Positions 53,922 through 63,752 of a DNA stretch of 64,000 bases are shown here, piece by piece. Origin of the DNA: Bacteroidales bacterium (GTDB taxonomy: Bacteria; Bacteroidota; Bacteroidia; Bacteroidales; Marinilabiliaceae); assembly GCA_003249255.1 (NCBI GenBank), contig QKJP01000008.1, positions 1 through 64,000 on the forward strand. Direction: 5' to 3'. Under the pieces are notes generated by a model. That model did not search any database. It was not told the origin of the DNA and was given only the letters and a program-made list of their open reading frames with translations. Every line of letters starts with the position of its first letter. Positions within the stretch are counted from its first letter, which is position 1. The position numbers and the translations under genes are program-made.

Positions 53922-54755
53922 ATGAATTGGCAGTATTGGATTAAAATTTTAATTATCGTAGTTAGTGTTTACGTATTATCCTTTATCGTTAGACGAATAA
54001 TTGGTTTAATGGTAACCCGGCAATCAACTAAAATAAATGTAGATCCTACAAATTTTTCTTTCCTCAAAAACTCCATCAGTTTTTTAATTTTTGCAACTGG
54101 GCTTATAGCCATTTTTTACATCACACCTTCACTGCGAAATGTAAGCAAGGCTTTGTTTGCCGGAGCAGGAATTATTGCAGCAGTGATTGGTTTTGCTTCT
54201 CAAAAAGCTTTTAGCAATATCATCAGTGGATTATTTATACTTGTTTTTCGTCCTTTCAGAGTTAATGATGTAATTGAAATCGGAACCGGTACAAAAGGTG
54301 TGGTTGAAGAAATAACCCTTCGACATACCATCATTCGAAATTATGAAAACAGGCGAATAATTATTCCGAATGCAATCATTAGCGAAGAAACAATCGTTAA
54401 TTCTAACCTGATTGAAGAAAAAATAAAAAAGCACATCGAGTTTGGTATTAGCTATGAATCGAATGTGGACTTAGCTAAAAAAATAATTCAGGAAGAAGCT
54501 GAGAATCATCCATTGTTGCTTGATAATCGTACCGAAGAAGAAATTGCAGAGGGTAAACCCATAGTTCAAATACGAGTTGTGCAACTTGGTGATTTCTCCG
54601 TGACCATTCGAGCCTATGTGTGGGCAAATTGCAATGCAGATGCCTTTGAAATCAATTGTGATTTAAATGAAAGTGTTAAAAAGCGCTTTGATGCCGAAGG
54701 AATTGAAATCCCATATCCGCATCACACGATTGTGTATAAAAAAGATATTCTTTAA
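53922..54755 (+). CDS. MscS-type mechanosensitive channel 1
   Basis: The 277-residue protein has three hydrophobic segments (IKILIIVVSVYVLSFIVRRI, SISFLIFATGLIAIFYI, and the pore-helix region LFAGAGIIAAVIGFASQKAF with small residues) followed by the MscS beta domain (RVNDVIEIGTGTKGVVEEI, RIIIPNAIISEETIVNSNLI) and the C-terminal alpha-beta domain. The standard pore pattern AGAGIIAAVIGFASQ is present. Such channels open on membrane tension and release osmolytes. It is the first of three MscS paralogs within 5.4 kb. Confidence 0.9.
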   Translation: MNWQYWIKILIIVVSVYVLSFIVRRIIGLMVTRQSTKINVDPTNFSFLKNSISFLIFATGLIAIFYITPSLRNVSKALFAGAGIIAAVIGFASQKAFSNIISGLFILVFRPFRVNDVIEIGTGTKGVVEEITLRHTIIRNYENRRIIIPNAIISEETIVNSNLIEEKIKKHIEFGISYESNVDLAKKIIQEEAENHPLLLDNRTEEEIAEGKPIVQIRVVQLGDFSVTIRAYVWANCNADAFEINCDLNESVKKRFDAEGIEIPYPHHTIVYKKDIL

Positions 54756-54935
54756 AGCGGTAAAGCCAAATGTTAACACTCTGCCAATTCTTAAGCATTA
54801 TTGCCGAATAGCGGATTTCATTTGATAATCATCTTTTTTGAGCGAATTATGCAGAATAAATAAAGTGTTGTCTTCACTGTTCATTGTATTCCTTTTTTTG
54901 TAAATTATGTATCTGCATAATCATTGAAGATTAAT

Positions 54936-57269
54936 ATGATACATGACTTTGAGACCATATTGAACACTGTACAAACAGGCATTTATGTATACAGCATTAA
55001 AGAAGGAAAAAATACATACATCAATCAGCGGTATACTAAGTTGTTGGGCTACACTTTAGAAGAAATTAACGCTTTCACTTCTGAAGAGTTTTTTAATTTG
55101 TTTCATCCCGATGATCGTGAGGACATTTCTCAACACATGGATGAAGTTGCCAAATTAAAAAAAGGAGAGGTTAGCAAAATGGAGTACCGGTTTAAATCCA
55201 AAAATGCCGGTTGGCGTTGGTGTTTATCCCAAGATACCGGTTACCAGTATGATCAAGCAGGTGTGTTGATAAGCTTCATCGGATCTTTTTGGGATGTTAC
55301 TTCCTATAAAGATGTGGAGATTAATCTTTTAAAAGCTAAAAAAAAGTTAGAGTTAAGTGAGTATAACCTCAAGCGAGCTCAAACCATTTCTCATTTAGGT
55401 ATATGGTATTTAGACATCGAAACCAATGAAGTGCAGTGGACAGAAGAGCTTTACAAAATGTATGGTTTTGATCCCCATTTACCGCCTCCGCCATACACCG
55501 AGCACATGAAGCTCTTTACCCCCGAAAGTTGGGAATTGCTCTCAAACTCATTGGCCAATACCCAAGAAACCGGATTACCTTATGAGTTGGAACTAAATAC
55601 CATAAAACAAGATGGATCAAAAGGTTGGATGTGGGTAAGAGGAGAGGCCAAGAAAGATTGTTCCGGTAAAGTGGTTGGGCTATGGGGTGCTGCACAAGAT
55701 ATTACTCAGCATAAAGAAATAGAATTGTCGCTTTCAGAGGCAAAGTATAAGGCAGAGCAAAGTGAAACGCAATTTCGTCGATTGTTCGAAAATATGGAAC
55801 AAGGTTTTGCACTTCATCAGATTATTGATGATGAAAATGGTCATCCCATAGATTACCGCTTAATCTTGGCCAATAAAGCCTTTGAAAAACTTACCGGAAT
55901 AAACTCGAGTGAATGTGTTGGTAAAACTATTTTAGAAATCATTCCTAATCTGGAGCATGAGTGGATTGAGAAATATGGACGGGTAGCAAAATTGGGGAAA
56001 ACCTTGCAGTTTGAGAATTATGTAGAAGCCTTTGAAAAGTATTATAGTGTTGTTGCTTACTCTCCACAAAAAGATTTTTTTGCCACGGTATTTACTGATG
56101 TGACCGATGTGAAAAAATACCAACAATTGTTGGTCAAAGAAAAAGAAGATGCAGAACGAAGCAATTATCTTAAATCTACTTTTTTGGCCAATATGAGTCA
56201 TGAAATAAGGACACCCATGAATGCCATTATTGGATTTGCATCTTTCTTAAAAGATCAAGAAAGGTCAAAAGAAGAAATTGATGGCTTTGCTGATATCATC
56301 ATTAAAGCCGGTAACCACTTGCTAAACTTAATTAATGATGTTATTGATATTTCTAAAATTGATGCCGGACAATTGGAAGTTTTTAAAGAAAATGTAAATG
56401 TCAATAAATTAGTAAAAGAAGTCTTTCGTTTTTTTCAATCCGAAATGTTGGCAAAAAACAATTTCAACATTCATTTACAACTTCATTTACCAAGTGAAGA
56501 TCTTATCGTCTCTACGGATGAAACGCGATTAAATCAAATCCTCATTAACCTGGTTAGTAATGCCATCAAATTTACCGAACGGGGGAAGGTTGAATTTGGA
56601 TGTGAAAAAAATGGTAATCAGCTCGATTTTTATGTGCGAGATACCGGAATTGGCATTTCTAAAGACGAGCAAGAATTAATTTTTGAACGTTTTCAACAAG
56701 CCAATCCGATCACCGAAAAACTATATGGAGGTACCGGACTAGGATTAGCCATTGCTAAAGCATGTGTGCATTTGCTTGGAGGAGAGTTAAAAGTAGATTC
56801 TGAACCCGGAAAGGGGAGCAATTTTTATTTCTCTATTATTTATGAGCCTGCCGAATTAAAGCTAAAAGAAAAAGAACCTAAACAAATAAAACATGGAAAT
56901 TTCAACAATGAACTGGTTTTGGTTGCGGAAGATGATGAGGTGAGTTATCAATATTTAGTTGAAATCTTAAAAAATTGTGCATTAAGTATTATTCGAACAA
57001 CCACCGGACGAAGTACCATAAAAGAAGCCATTTCAAATAATCAGATTAAATTGATTTTAATGGACATTAACATGCCCGATTTATCAGGTGATGATGCAAC
57101 TATTGAAATACGGAAACATAAACCCAACTTACCAATTATTGCCCAAACAGCTTATGCGATGAGCGGTGATAAAAGTAAGTTTATTGGTTTAGGATGTAAT
57201 GATTATTTGTCGAAACCCATAAACCCCCAAGACTTAATAAATATGTTAGAAAAATATCTTCAATCGTGA
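54936..57269 (+). CDS. PAS-domain hybrid sensor histidine kinase 1
   Basis: I choose ATG 54936 rather than the upstream TTG. The protein of about 777 residues has three PAS domains (roughly 5-125, 145-260 and 285-400; the motif GWRWCLSQDTGYQYD marks the first PAS/PAC, GWMWVRGEAKKDCSG the second), a HisKA domain with H422 (NMSHEIRTPMNAIIGF), an HATPase domain (NLVSNAIKFTERG, DTGIGIS, YGGTGLGLAIAK) and a C-terminal receiver with D710 (LILMDINMPD). There are no membrane helices, so it senses a cytosolic signal. No DNA-binding regulator is adjacent; output would pass through the receiver and a phosphorelay. It lies between two MscS genes. Confidence 0.9.
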   Translation: MIHDFETILNTVQTGIYVYSIKEGKNTYINQRYTKLLGYTLEEINAFTSEEFFNLFHPDDREDISQHMDEVAKLKKGEVSKMEYRFKSKNAGWRWCLSQDTGYQYDQAGVLISFIGSFWDVTSYKDVEINLLKAKKKLELSEYNLKRAQTISHLGIWYLDIETNEVQWTEELYKMYGFDPHLPPPPYTEHMKLFTPESWELLSNSLANTQETGLPYELELNTIKQDGSKGWMWVRGEAKKDCSGKVVGLWGAAQDITQHKEIELSLSEAKYKAEQSETQFRRLFENMEQGFALHQIIDDENGHPIDYRLILANKAFEKLTGINSSECVGKTILEIIPNLEHEWIEKYGRVAKLGKTLQFENYVEAFEKYYSVVAYSPQKDFFATVFTDVTDVKKYQQLLVKEKEDAERSNYLKSTFLANMSHEIRTPMNAIIGFASFLKDQERSKEEIDGFADIIIKAGNHLLNLINDVIDISKIDAGQLEVFKENVNVNKLVKEVFRFFQSEMLAKNNFNIHLQLHLPSEDLIVSTDETRLNQILINLVSNAIKFTERGKVEFGCEKNGNQLDFYVRDTGIGISKDEQELIFERFQQANPITEKLYGGTGLGLAIAKACVHLLGGELKVDSEPGKGSNFYFSIIYEPAELKLKEKEPKQIKHGNFNNELVLVAEDDEVSYQYLVEILKNCALSIIRTTTGRSTIKEAISNNQIKLILMDINMPDLSGDDATIEIRKHKPNLPIIAQTAYAMSGDKSKFIGLGCNDYLSKPINPQDLINMLEKYLQS

Positions 57270-57331
57270 GCTCAGAAGAGCCTGAAAATTGTTTGAGTAA
57301 CCATTTGTTTAATTCTAAATAAGCCTCAACG

Positions 57332-58165
57332 ATGCAAAGACTAAAAGAAATTTTAGGTTTTGACCTTCTCCAACTTGGTGATGTTCATATTGATGTGCTT
57401 ACCTTATTTTTGATCGCCTTAACGGTGGTTATCACCAAATTGGTGTTGTGGTTAATAAAAAAAGCTTTGTTGCGTAAAAGTTTTTTTAACAAAATGGATG
57501 ATGGCAATGCCTATGCACTCTTTCAAATTCTACGGTATCTAATATGGATAATAGCCCTTGGTTTTTTCTTAGAAACGGTAGGCGTGCAAATAACAGTTTT
57601 AATTGCCGGTTCCGCAGCGCTTTTGGTAGGGATTGGGTTAGGTTTGCAGCAAACGTTTCATGATGTTATTGCCGGAATAATCATTCTCTCTGAAAGAACC
57701 ATTCGGTTAGGAGATATTTTGGAAATAGATGGTGATGTCATTCGAATTAGAGAGATCGGATTACGGGTTTCAAAAGGTGTGACCCGTAACCACATAATAA
57801 TGATTATTCCCAATTCGCAAATTACCAATTCTAAAGTGATTAATTGGAGTCATCAAGGCAAGCGAACACGTTTTTCAATAACTGTTGGAGTCAGTTATGG
57901 GAGCGATGTCGATTTAGTTTTGCAAGTCTTGAGAGAAAGTGCCGAAGAGCATGAGGATGTATCCTTTAAAAACATCATTGAAGCGCGCTTGGTTGAGTTT
58001 AATAATTCATCTCTCGATTTTCAAGTGCTTTTTTTTAGTGAAAAGATATTTGAAATTGAACGTGTTAAAAGCGATATCAGACAAACAATCAGTCGCAAAT
58101 TTAAAGCAAACAACATTTCCATTCCTTTTCCCCAAGTAGATGTACACATCAAAAAATCAGACTAA
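57332..58165 (+). CDS. MscS-type mechanosensitive channel 2
   Basis: The 277-residue protein has helices at about 20-45 (LTLFLIALTVVITKLVLWLI) and 65-90 (ILRYLIWIIALGFFLETVGV), the pore helix (IAGSAALLVGIGLGLQQTFH) with GxxxG-type spacing, and the MscS domain (RTIRLGDILEIDGDVIRIRE, IIPNSQITNSKVINWSH). It ends in the usual amphipathic C-terminal part. It resembles the other two only in the core, so they are old paralogs, not recent duplicates. Confidence 0.9.
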   Translation: MQRLKEILGFDLLQLGDVHIDVLTLFLIALTVVITKLVLWLIKKALLRKSFFNKMDDGNAYALFQILRYLIWIIALGFFLETVGVQITVLIAGSAALLVGIGLGLQQTFHDVIAGIIILSERTIRLGDILEIDGDVIRIREIGLRVSKGVTRNHIIMIIPNSQITNSKVINWSHQGKRTRFSITVGVSYGSDVDLVLQVLRESAEEHEDVSFKNIIEARLVEFNNSSLDFQVLFFSEKIFEIERVKSDIRQTISRKFKANNISIPFPQVDVHIKKSD

Positions 58166-58374
58166 ACAGTTGTTAAAAACTTGTTTGGTTTCAATATTAA
58201 CCGGTTAAACTCTAAATAGACCAATCCCGGTAAAGCTGTTTGTAATGAACATATTTTCACTTTAGTGATTTTTATAATAAATAACCTTATTTTTAAAAGA
58301 TCTAAGAATGAATGAGTACAAGGCATATTTTTAAAGAGATTGCTAAGTATTCTTGATCCAGAAACAAGTTTGTC

Positions 58375-59313
58375 ATGAATATCATAAAAACCATTCGTCT
58401 AATAACAATTGCCATTTTTATCATCTTACTAATCAGTTATGAACCCATCATCCAAAACTTGGTAGAAGGTGAATTTTGGTTAGATACCATGGTGTTAAAT
58501 GCTAAAAATATTCTTATTCAATTAAGCATTGCGTGGTTACTTATTGAGATGGTTCGCATTCTTAAAAACAAATTGCTGAGTCGTTTTGATATGACTCGAG
58601 AGGATAATCTTCGATCCAGAAAACTTCATACCCAAATTAATCTCTTAGAAAAAGTAATTGTTTTTGTGATCATTATATCAGCCATTGGGGTGGTGATGTT
58701 ATCCATTGAGAGTATTCGAAAAATTGGGATTGGATTATTTGCTTCTGCAGGTATTGCCGGTATTGTATTAGGTCTTTCAGCTCAAAAGATTTTTGGAGCT
58801 ATTTTTGCCGGCATTCAGTTGGCCATCACTCAACCCTTTAGAATTGATGATGCGGTAGTTGTCGAAAATGAATGGGGGTGGATTGAAGAAATAAATCTTA
58901 CCTATGTGGTTGTAAAAATATGGGATAACCGCCGGTTAGTACTGCCATCAACCTATTTTATCGATCAGCCTTTTCAGAATTGGACACGTACGACTGCTGA
59001 TCTTTTAGGAACTGTTTTTTTGTATACTGATTATAACTTTCCGGTTGATGAATTAAGAAAGGAATTGACCCGTTTATTGGAATCGTGTACCTTATGGGAC
59101 AAGAAAGTGAATGTTATTCAAGTTACAGATAGCAAAGAGAATTACATGGAAGTGCGTATTTTGGTCAGTGCTAAAAATTCACCTACAGCATGGGATCTAA
59201 GAGTGTTTGTGCGTGAAAAAATGATTGAGTTTATCCAAAAAAATTACCCGGATAGTTTACCAAAGACCAGAGTATCATTTCAAAAAGATCGTAACCATGG
59301 GGTATCCATTTAG
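58375..59313 (+). CDS. MscS-type mechanosensitive channel 3
   Basis: The 312-residue protein has an N-terminal helix (IRLITIAIFIILLISYEP), a second segment around ILIQLSIAWLLIEMVRIL, a third at VIVFVIIISAIGVVMLSI, and the pore region (GLFASAGIAGIVLGLSAQKI) followed by the MscS beta domain (IDDAVVVENEWGWIEEINLT, LVLPSTYFIDQPFQNWTRT). It is followed 22 bp later by the second kinase gene, with a fair ribosome-binding site in between, so the pair is likely co-transcribed. Confidence 0.9.
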   Translation: MNIIKTIRLITIAIFIILLISYEPIIQNLVEGEFWLDTMVLNAKNILIQLSIAWLLIEMVRILKNKLLSRFDMTREDNLRSRKLHTQINLLEKVIVFVIIISAIGVVMLSIESIRKIGIGLFASAGIAGIVLGLSAQKIFGAIFAGIQLAITQPFRIDDAVVVENEWGWIEEINLTYVVVKIWDNRRLVLPSTYFIDQPFQNWTRTTADLLGTVFLYTDYNFPVDELRKELTRLLESCTLWDKKVNVIQVTDSKENYMEVRILVSAKNSPTAWDLRVFVREKMIEFIQKNYPDSLPKTRVSFQKDRNHGVSI

Positions 59314-59335
59314 AAAAAACTCAGGAGAGCATGAT

Positions 59336-60994
59336 ATGAATAAAGATTTATACATAAAAGAGCTTTTGCATCAGATCGATCAACTTAGAGCTGAAAATAA
59401 GAGGTTTAAATCAGAAGTAAAAAAAACTACAAGTAAAGTAAACGAATTAGAAGAAAGCTTGTTTTTGCTTCAGGAAAGCAATTTAAAGTATATCGATCTT
59501 TTTGAGAATGATCTTACCGGTGATTTTATTCTGGATGCCTCCGGAATAATCAAAGATTGTAACAGCGCTTTTCTTAAAATATATGGTTACGATAGCAAAG
59601 ATGAAATCGTAGGAAGTAAGATCACAGAGCGGTATCAAGATCCTTCTGAATTTGATCAGATTTTAAACGAACTCAAAAAGGAAAGAGCCATTTTAAATTA
59701 TGAAACAGTTCGAAAACACCACAATGGCTCTTTGATACATCTTGTTGTAAATTATTTAGGGGTAAGCAATGCCGCCGATGAAATCATAGAAATTAGAGGA
59801 TATATTTACGAAATCACCAAGCGTAAAGAGCTTGAAAAAGAGCTTGTTATTGCCAAGGAAAAAGCTGAAGAAAGTGACCGTCTTAAATCGGCTTTTTTGG
59901 CCAATATGAGTCATGAGATTCGCACACCTATGAATGCCATTATAGGGTTTTCATCTTTTTTAAAAATTGAAGGCTATACCGATGAGCAAAAAGAAGAGTT
60001 TGCTGATATTATTATCGACAGCAGTAATCATTTATTAAATCTCATCAACGATATTATTGACCTGGCTAAACTGGAAGCCAGACAAATGAAAGCTGAGTAT
60101 TCCAGTTTTGGTTTGAATGAACTAATGCAGGAATTATACAGCTTTTTTCATTCTCAGATTATCGCCCGCCAAAAATATGAAGTACAATTGTTTTATGAGG
60201 CACCGGTTAAAGATTTGCACATTAGCAGTGATAGTACCCGCCTAAGGCAAATATTGGTCAATTTGATTAGCAATGCTTTAAAGTTTACTTCAAAAGGAAT
60301 GGTTGAATTTGGCTATCAACTACAAGACCAGATGCTACTGTTTTATGTAAAAGATACAGGGGTAGGTATTGAAGAAAGTAAACAGCAGGTGATTTTTGAT
60401 CGATTTATACATGCAGAACCCTCACGTGAAAGAATTTACGGAGGTACCGGTTTAGGCTTAAGCATTGCTAAAGCTTGTGTAGAAATGTTAGGTGGTGAAA
60501 TTTGGGTAAGTTCCATACGAGGTAAAGGCAGTACTTTCTTTTTTACCATCGATTTAGTTGAAGCAGAAAAAGTAAAAGAAGTGATTATTGATGAAGATCT
60601 GAATAAAATTATTTTTAAAGGACAGCACATTTTAATTGCCGAAGATGATGAGGTGAATTTTAAATACATCATGGAAATGTTACGACCCTATAATTTGAAA
60701 ATTACGCATGTAGAAAATGGGCTCGATGCAGTTCAGGTGATGAAAGACAGCCAAAGTGTAGACTTGATTTTGATGGATATTCAAATGCCTGTAATGAACG
60801 GATGGGAAGCCACAAAACAAATCCGCAAAATTTCAACAACAATACCCATTATTGCACAATCAGCTTATGCCTTTAACAGCGATCGGGATAAGAGTTTATA
60901 TGTTGGTTGTACTGATTTTATTGCCAAACCATCAAGCCCTGAAATTTTAATAAAAACCATTTGCCGGAATATATGTAAAGATGGAAAAAAGTAG
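59336..60994 (+). CDS. PAS-domain hybrid sensor histidine kinase 2
   Basis: I choose ATG 59336 because the AGGAGAG motif (59322-59328) lies 8 bp upstream and the longer frame starting at 59225 would overlap the MscS stop. The protein of 552 residues begins with a coiled-coil-like stretch (RAENKRFKSEVKKTTSKVNE), then one PAS domain (about 60-170), a HisKA domain with H193 (NMSHEIRTPMNAIIGFSSFL), HATPase (NLISNALKFTSKG, DTGVGIEES, YGGTGLGLSIAK) and a receiver with D481 (LILMDIQMPVMNGW). It has no membrane helices. The next gene, glgP, overlaps its 3' end by 14 bp. The HisKA sequence is close to that of kinase 1. Confidence 0.9.
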   Translation: MNKDLYIKELLHQIDQLRAENKRFKSEVKKTTSKVNELEESLFLLQESNLKYIDLFENDLTGDFILDASGIIKDCNSAFLKIYGYDSKDEIVGSKITERYQDPSEFDQILNELKKERAILNYETVRKHHNGSLIHLVVNYLGVSNAADEIIEIRGYIYEITKRKELEKELVIAKEKAEESDRLKSAFLANMSHEIRTPMNAIIGFSSFLKIEGYTDEQKEEFADIIIDSSNHLLNLINDIIDLAKLEARQMKAEYSSFGLNELMQELYSFFHSQIIARQKYEVQLFYEAPVKDLHISSDSTRLRQILVNLISNALKFTSKGMVEFGYQLQDQMLLFYVKDTGVGIEESKQQVIFDRFIHAEPSRERIYGGTGLGLSIAKACVEMLGGEIWVSSIRGKGSTFFFTIDLVEAEKVKEVIIDEDLNKIIFKGQHILIAEDDEVNFKYIMEMLRPYNLKITHVENGLDAVQVMKDSQSVDLILMDIQMPVMNGWEATKQIRKISTTIPIIAQSAYAFNSDRDKSLYVGCTDFIAKPSSPEILIKTICRNICKDGKK

Positions 60995-63461
60995 TATTGA
61001 ATCAATCAAAGAGTATTCTATCACCAATAGAGTGCGTACAGGGATGGATGTGGCTTCGTTAAAACAGGCTGTTATAGAACATCTCTTTTACCAGCAAGGT
61101 CGTAGTATCAAAGATGCCTCCCTAAACGATATGTATCTGGCTGTTTCTTATGCTGTTCGTGACCGATTAAAACTACGGGAGCAGACCACTATGGATGCCG
61201 TCATTTCAAAAAACAATGTACGCATTGTGAGTTATTTATCCGCTGAATTTTTGATGGGACCACAGTTGGGAAGTCATTTAATTGACCTCGATATTTTTGA
61301 TGAAATGCAAGAGGTGACTCATGATTTAGGTTTTAACCTTAAGGATATCATGAACCAAGAACCGGAACCCGGTTTGGGAAATGGCGGTTTAGGTCGTTTA
61401 GCTGCTTGTTACATAGATTCTTTGGCTTCATTGGAAGTGCCTGCCATTGGTTATGGTATCCGTTATGAATTTGGCATATTTACCCAGTATATTGTAAATG
61501 GCTGGCAAGAAGAAAGAACCGATAAATGGTTGCAAACCGGAAATCCATGGGAAACTCCCAGACCTGATTTGGCCGTGTCGGTAAAATTTGGCGGCCATAC
61601 CGAAAGTTATCAACTCGATGATGGCCGGCTAGCTTACCGTTGGATTCCGGCTTATAAAGTGAAAGGCATTCCTTATGATTCACCCGAGATGGGCTACAAT
61701 GTACCCTCCTGCAATTTTTTGCGCCTATGGAAATCTGAAGCGGAAGAATCTTTTGATTTTAAAGCATTTAATCATGGCGATTATGACAAAGCGGTGGATT
61801 ATAAAGTCAAGTCAGAAAATCTCTGTAAAGTATTATATCCCAATGATGCAGTAGTAGAAGGAAAGAAATTACGTTTAAAGCAGCAATATTTCTTTGTATC
61901 CTGCTCCTTGCAAGACATGATGCGTTTACATTTGACATCGGGAGGAATGCCTCAAACATTTCATAAACGGTGGGCTGTACAGTTAAATGATACCCACCCG
62001 GCTTTATCCATCCCTGAATTAATGCGTCTTTTAGTGGATGAATATCAATTAGATTGGGAAACAGCATGGAAGGTAACTACGCAAACCTTTAGTTATACCA
62101 ATCATACCTTACTTCCTGAGGCCTTGGAAAAATGGCCGGTTGCCTTGGTTCATTATCTGGTGCCAAGGTTATTGGAGATTATTTATGAAATAAACGCGCG
62201 CTTTTTGCAAGAAGTTGGTAGGTTGTTTCCAAATCATTACCTAAAACTAAAGCGCATGTCTATCATTGACGAAGAGGGGAATCGAAGTGTTCGTATGGCT
62301 AATTTAGCATCCGTTGGTGCTTATGCCATTAACGGTGTAGCCGCTTTGCATAGCGAGTTGCTTAAAAAACAAGTGTTGCCCGATTTTGTAGATATGTTTC
62401 CCAATCAGTTTTTTAATGTGACCAATGGCGTTACACCACGTCGTTTTATGGTGCTGAGTAATCCTTTGTTGAGTCAACTCATTACGAATACGATTGGCCA
62501 AACCTGGCCGGGAAAGTTAGAAGAATTGAAGCAGCTTGAACCCTATGCCGGTGATCCGGAGTTTCGTGCTAAGTTTAGAAAAGTAAAACAAGAGAATAAA
62601 AAGTTTTTAGCCCTAAAAATTAAAGAAGTATGCGGTATTGATGTAAATCCTTATTCGATGTTTGATGTGCAAGTGAAACGCATTCACGAATATAAGCGTC
62701 AGCATTTAAATGTATTACATATACTTACCTTGTATCATCGCATCAAAAAGAATCCTGAAATTGATCTTGTGCCACAGACTTTTATATTTGGAGGAAAAGC
62801 AGCACCCGGTTATCAAAAGGCAAAACTGTTAATTAAATTGATTACCTCGGTGGCAAAGGTGGTAAACTCAGATTCTGATGTAAAAGATCGCTTAAAAGTA
62901 GTGTTTTATCCAAATTTTAATGTCTCCAATGCTCAATTCATTTATCCGGCTGCCGATGTATCAGAGCAAATATCTACAGCCGGAAAAGAAGCCAGTGGAA
63001 CAGGTAATATGAAATTTGCCATGAATGGGGCTTTAACTGTTGGTACCCTGGATGGCGCTAACATTGAAATTCGAGAAGAAGTAGGAGAGGAGAATTTCTT
63101 TTTATTTGGATTAACAGCTCAGCAGGTTGAAGAAACCTTTAAAAACGGATATTCAGCCAAATTTATCTATGAGCATAACCATGAATTGCGAGATGTGATT
63201 AACTGGATCGATTCAGGCTATTTTTCAAATGGGGATACTTCGTTGTTTAAACCCATTACTTCCTCTTTAATCGGGGATGATAATTACCGTTTAATGGCCG
63301 ATTATCCTTTATACATTAAGTGCCGAGAGTATGTTGAGCAGGTGTGGCGAGATGCCGATAAATGGGATAAAATGGCCATCTTAAATGTGGCTCGTATTGG
63401 GAAATTTTCTTCCGATCGATCCATTCGTGAGTATTGTGAAAAGATATGGAAGTTGACTTAA
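60981..63461 (+). CDS. glgP: Glycogen/alpha-glucan phosphorylase
   Basis: The 826-residue protein is a GT35 phosphorylase that releases glucose-1-phosphate from alpha-1,4-glucans using pyridoxal phosphate. Visible markers are EPEPGLGNGGLGRLAACYID near residue 130, QLNDTHPALSIPELMRLLVD, VKRIHEYKRQHLNVLHI and the cofactor Lys678 in EASGTGNMKFAMNGALTVGT. Length equals that of bacterial GlgP. The start overlaps the kinase stop by 14 bp in another frame, indicating translational coupling. The gene is followed by a strong hairpin. Its place next to stress kinases may tie glycogen use to stress (inference). Confidence 0.97.
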   Translation: MEKSSIESIKEYSITNRVRTGMDVASLKQAVIEHLFYQQGRSIKDASLNDMYLAVSYAVRDRLKLREQTTMDAVISKNNVRIVSYLSAEFLMGPQLGSHLIDLDIFDEMQEVTHDLGFNLKDIMNQEPEPGLGNGGLGRLAACYIDSLASLEVPAIGYGIRYEFGIFTQYIVNGWQEERTDKWLQTGNPWETPRPDLAVSVKFGGHTESYQLDDGRLAYRWIPAYKVKGIPYDSPEMGYNVPSCNFLRLWKSEAEESFDFKAFNHGDYDKAVDYKVKSENLCKVLYPNDAVVEGKKLRLKQQYFFVSCSLQDMMRLHLTSGGMPQTFHKRWAVQLNDTHPALSIPELMRLLVDEYQLDWETAWKVTTQTFSYTNHTLLPEALEKWPVALVHYLVPRLLEIIYEINARFLQEVGRLFPNHYLKLKRMSIIDEEGNRSVRMANLASVGAYAINGVAALHSELLKKQVLPDFVDMFPNQFFNVTNGVTPRRFMVLSNPLLSQLITNTIGQTWPGKLEELKQLEPYAGDPEFRAKFRKVKQENKKFLALKIKEVCGIDVNPYSMFDVQVKRIHEYKRQHLNVLHILTLYHRIKKNPEIDLVPQTFIFGGKAAPGYQKAKLLIKLITSVAKVVNSDSDVKDRLKVVFYPNFNVSNAQFIYPAADVSEQISTAGKEASGTGNMKFAMNGALTVGTLDGANIEIREEVGEENFFLFGLTAQQVEETFKNGYSAKFIYEHNHELRDVINWIDSGYFSNGDTSLFKPITSSLIGDDNYRLMADYPLYIKCREYVEQVWRDADKWDKMAILNVARIGKFSSDRSIREYCEKIWKLT

Positions 63462-63475
63462 GTGGATTATTTTTT

Positions 63476-63506
63476 GGCCTAACAGGTTTTTAAAACCTGT
63501 TAGGCC
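63476..63506 (+). terminator. Terminator after glgP
   Basis: Long stem GGCCTAACAGGTTT / AAACCTGTTAGGCC with a 3-nt loop; T-rich but not a pure T tract after it. Confidence 0.7.
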
Positions 63507-63662
63507 TTAATAAAGCTTTTGAGTTTTTTAGCACAAAAGAAAAAGCGGATAATTGAGTCAAAGGAACATGACACAGGAATAAATATTATCCGCTTTTGAA
63601 TTGTTTGTATTGTATACTTTAGACTAACCTTTTTCTAATAGTCACCATAGAAATTCATTTTT

Positions 63663-63702
63663 TTTATAAAAAAACTCCGCAATCTATAGAATTGCGGAGT
63701 TT
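63663..63702 (-). terminator. Terminator of the minus-strand PepSY-like gene
   Basis: Arms AAACTCCGCAAT and ATTGCGGAGTTT with an internal loop CTATAGA; on the minus strand a T tract follows the stem. Confidence 0.8.
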
Positions 63703-63752
63703 GATTCAATCAACGTGTTATCGGGGTTTAACACTGTTTTTAAAACTTGATA

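Noticed and set aside
59225-59335. Longer start of the second histidine kinase overlapping the MscS gene
   Set aside because: The AGGAGAG site before ATG 59336 and the lack of overlap fit better; the extension has no domain-like content.
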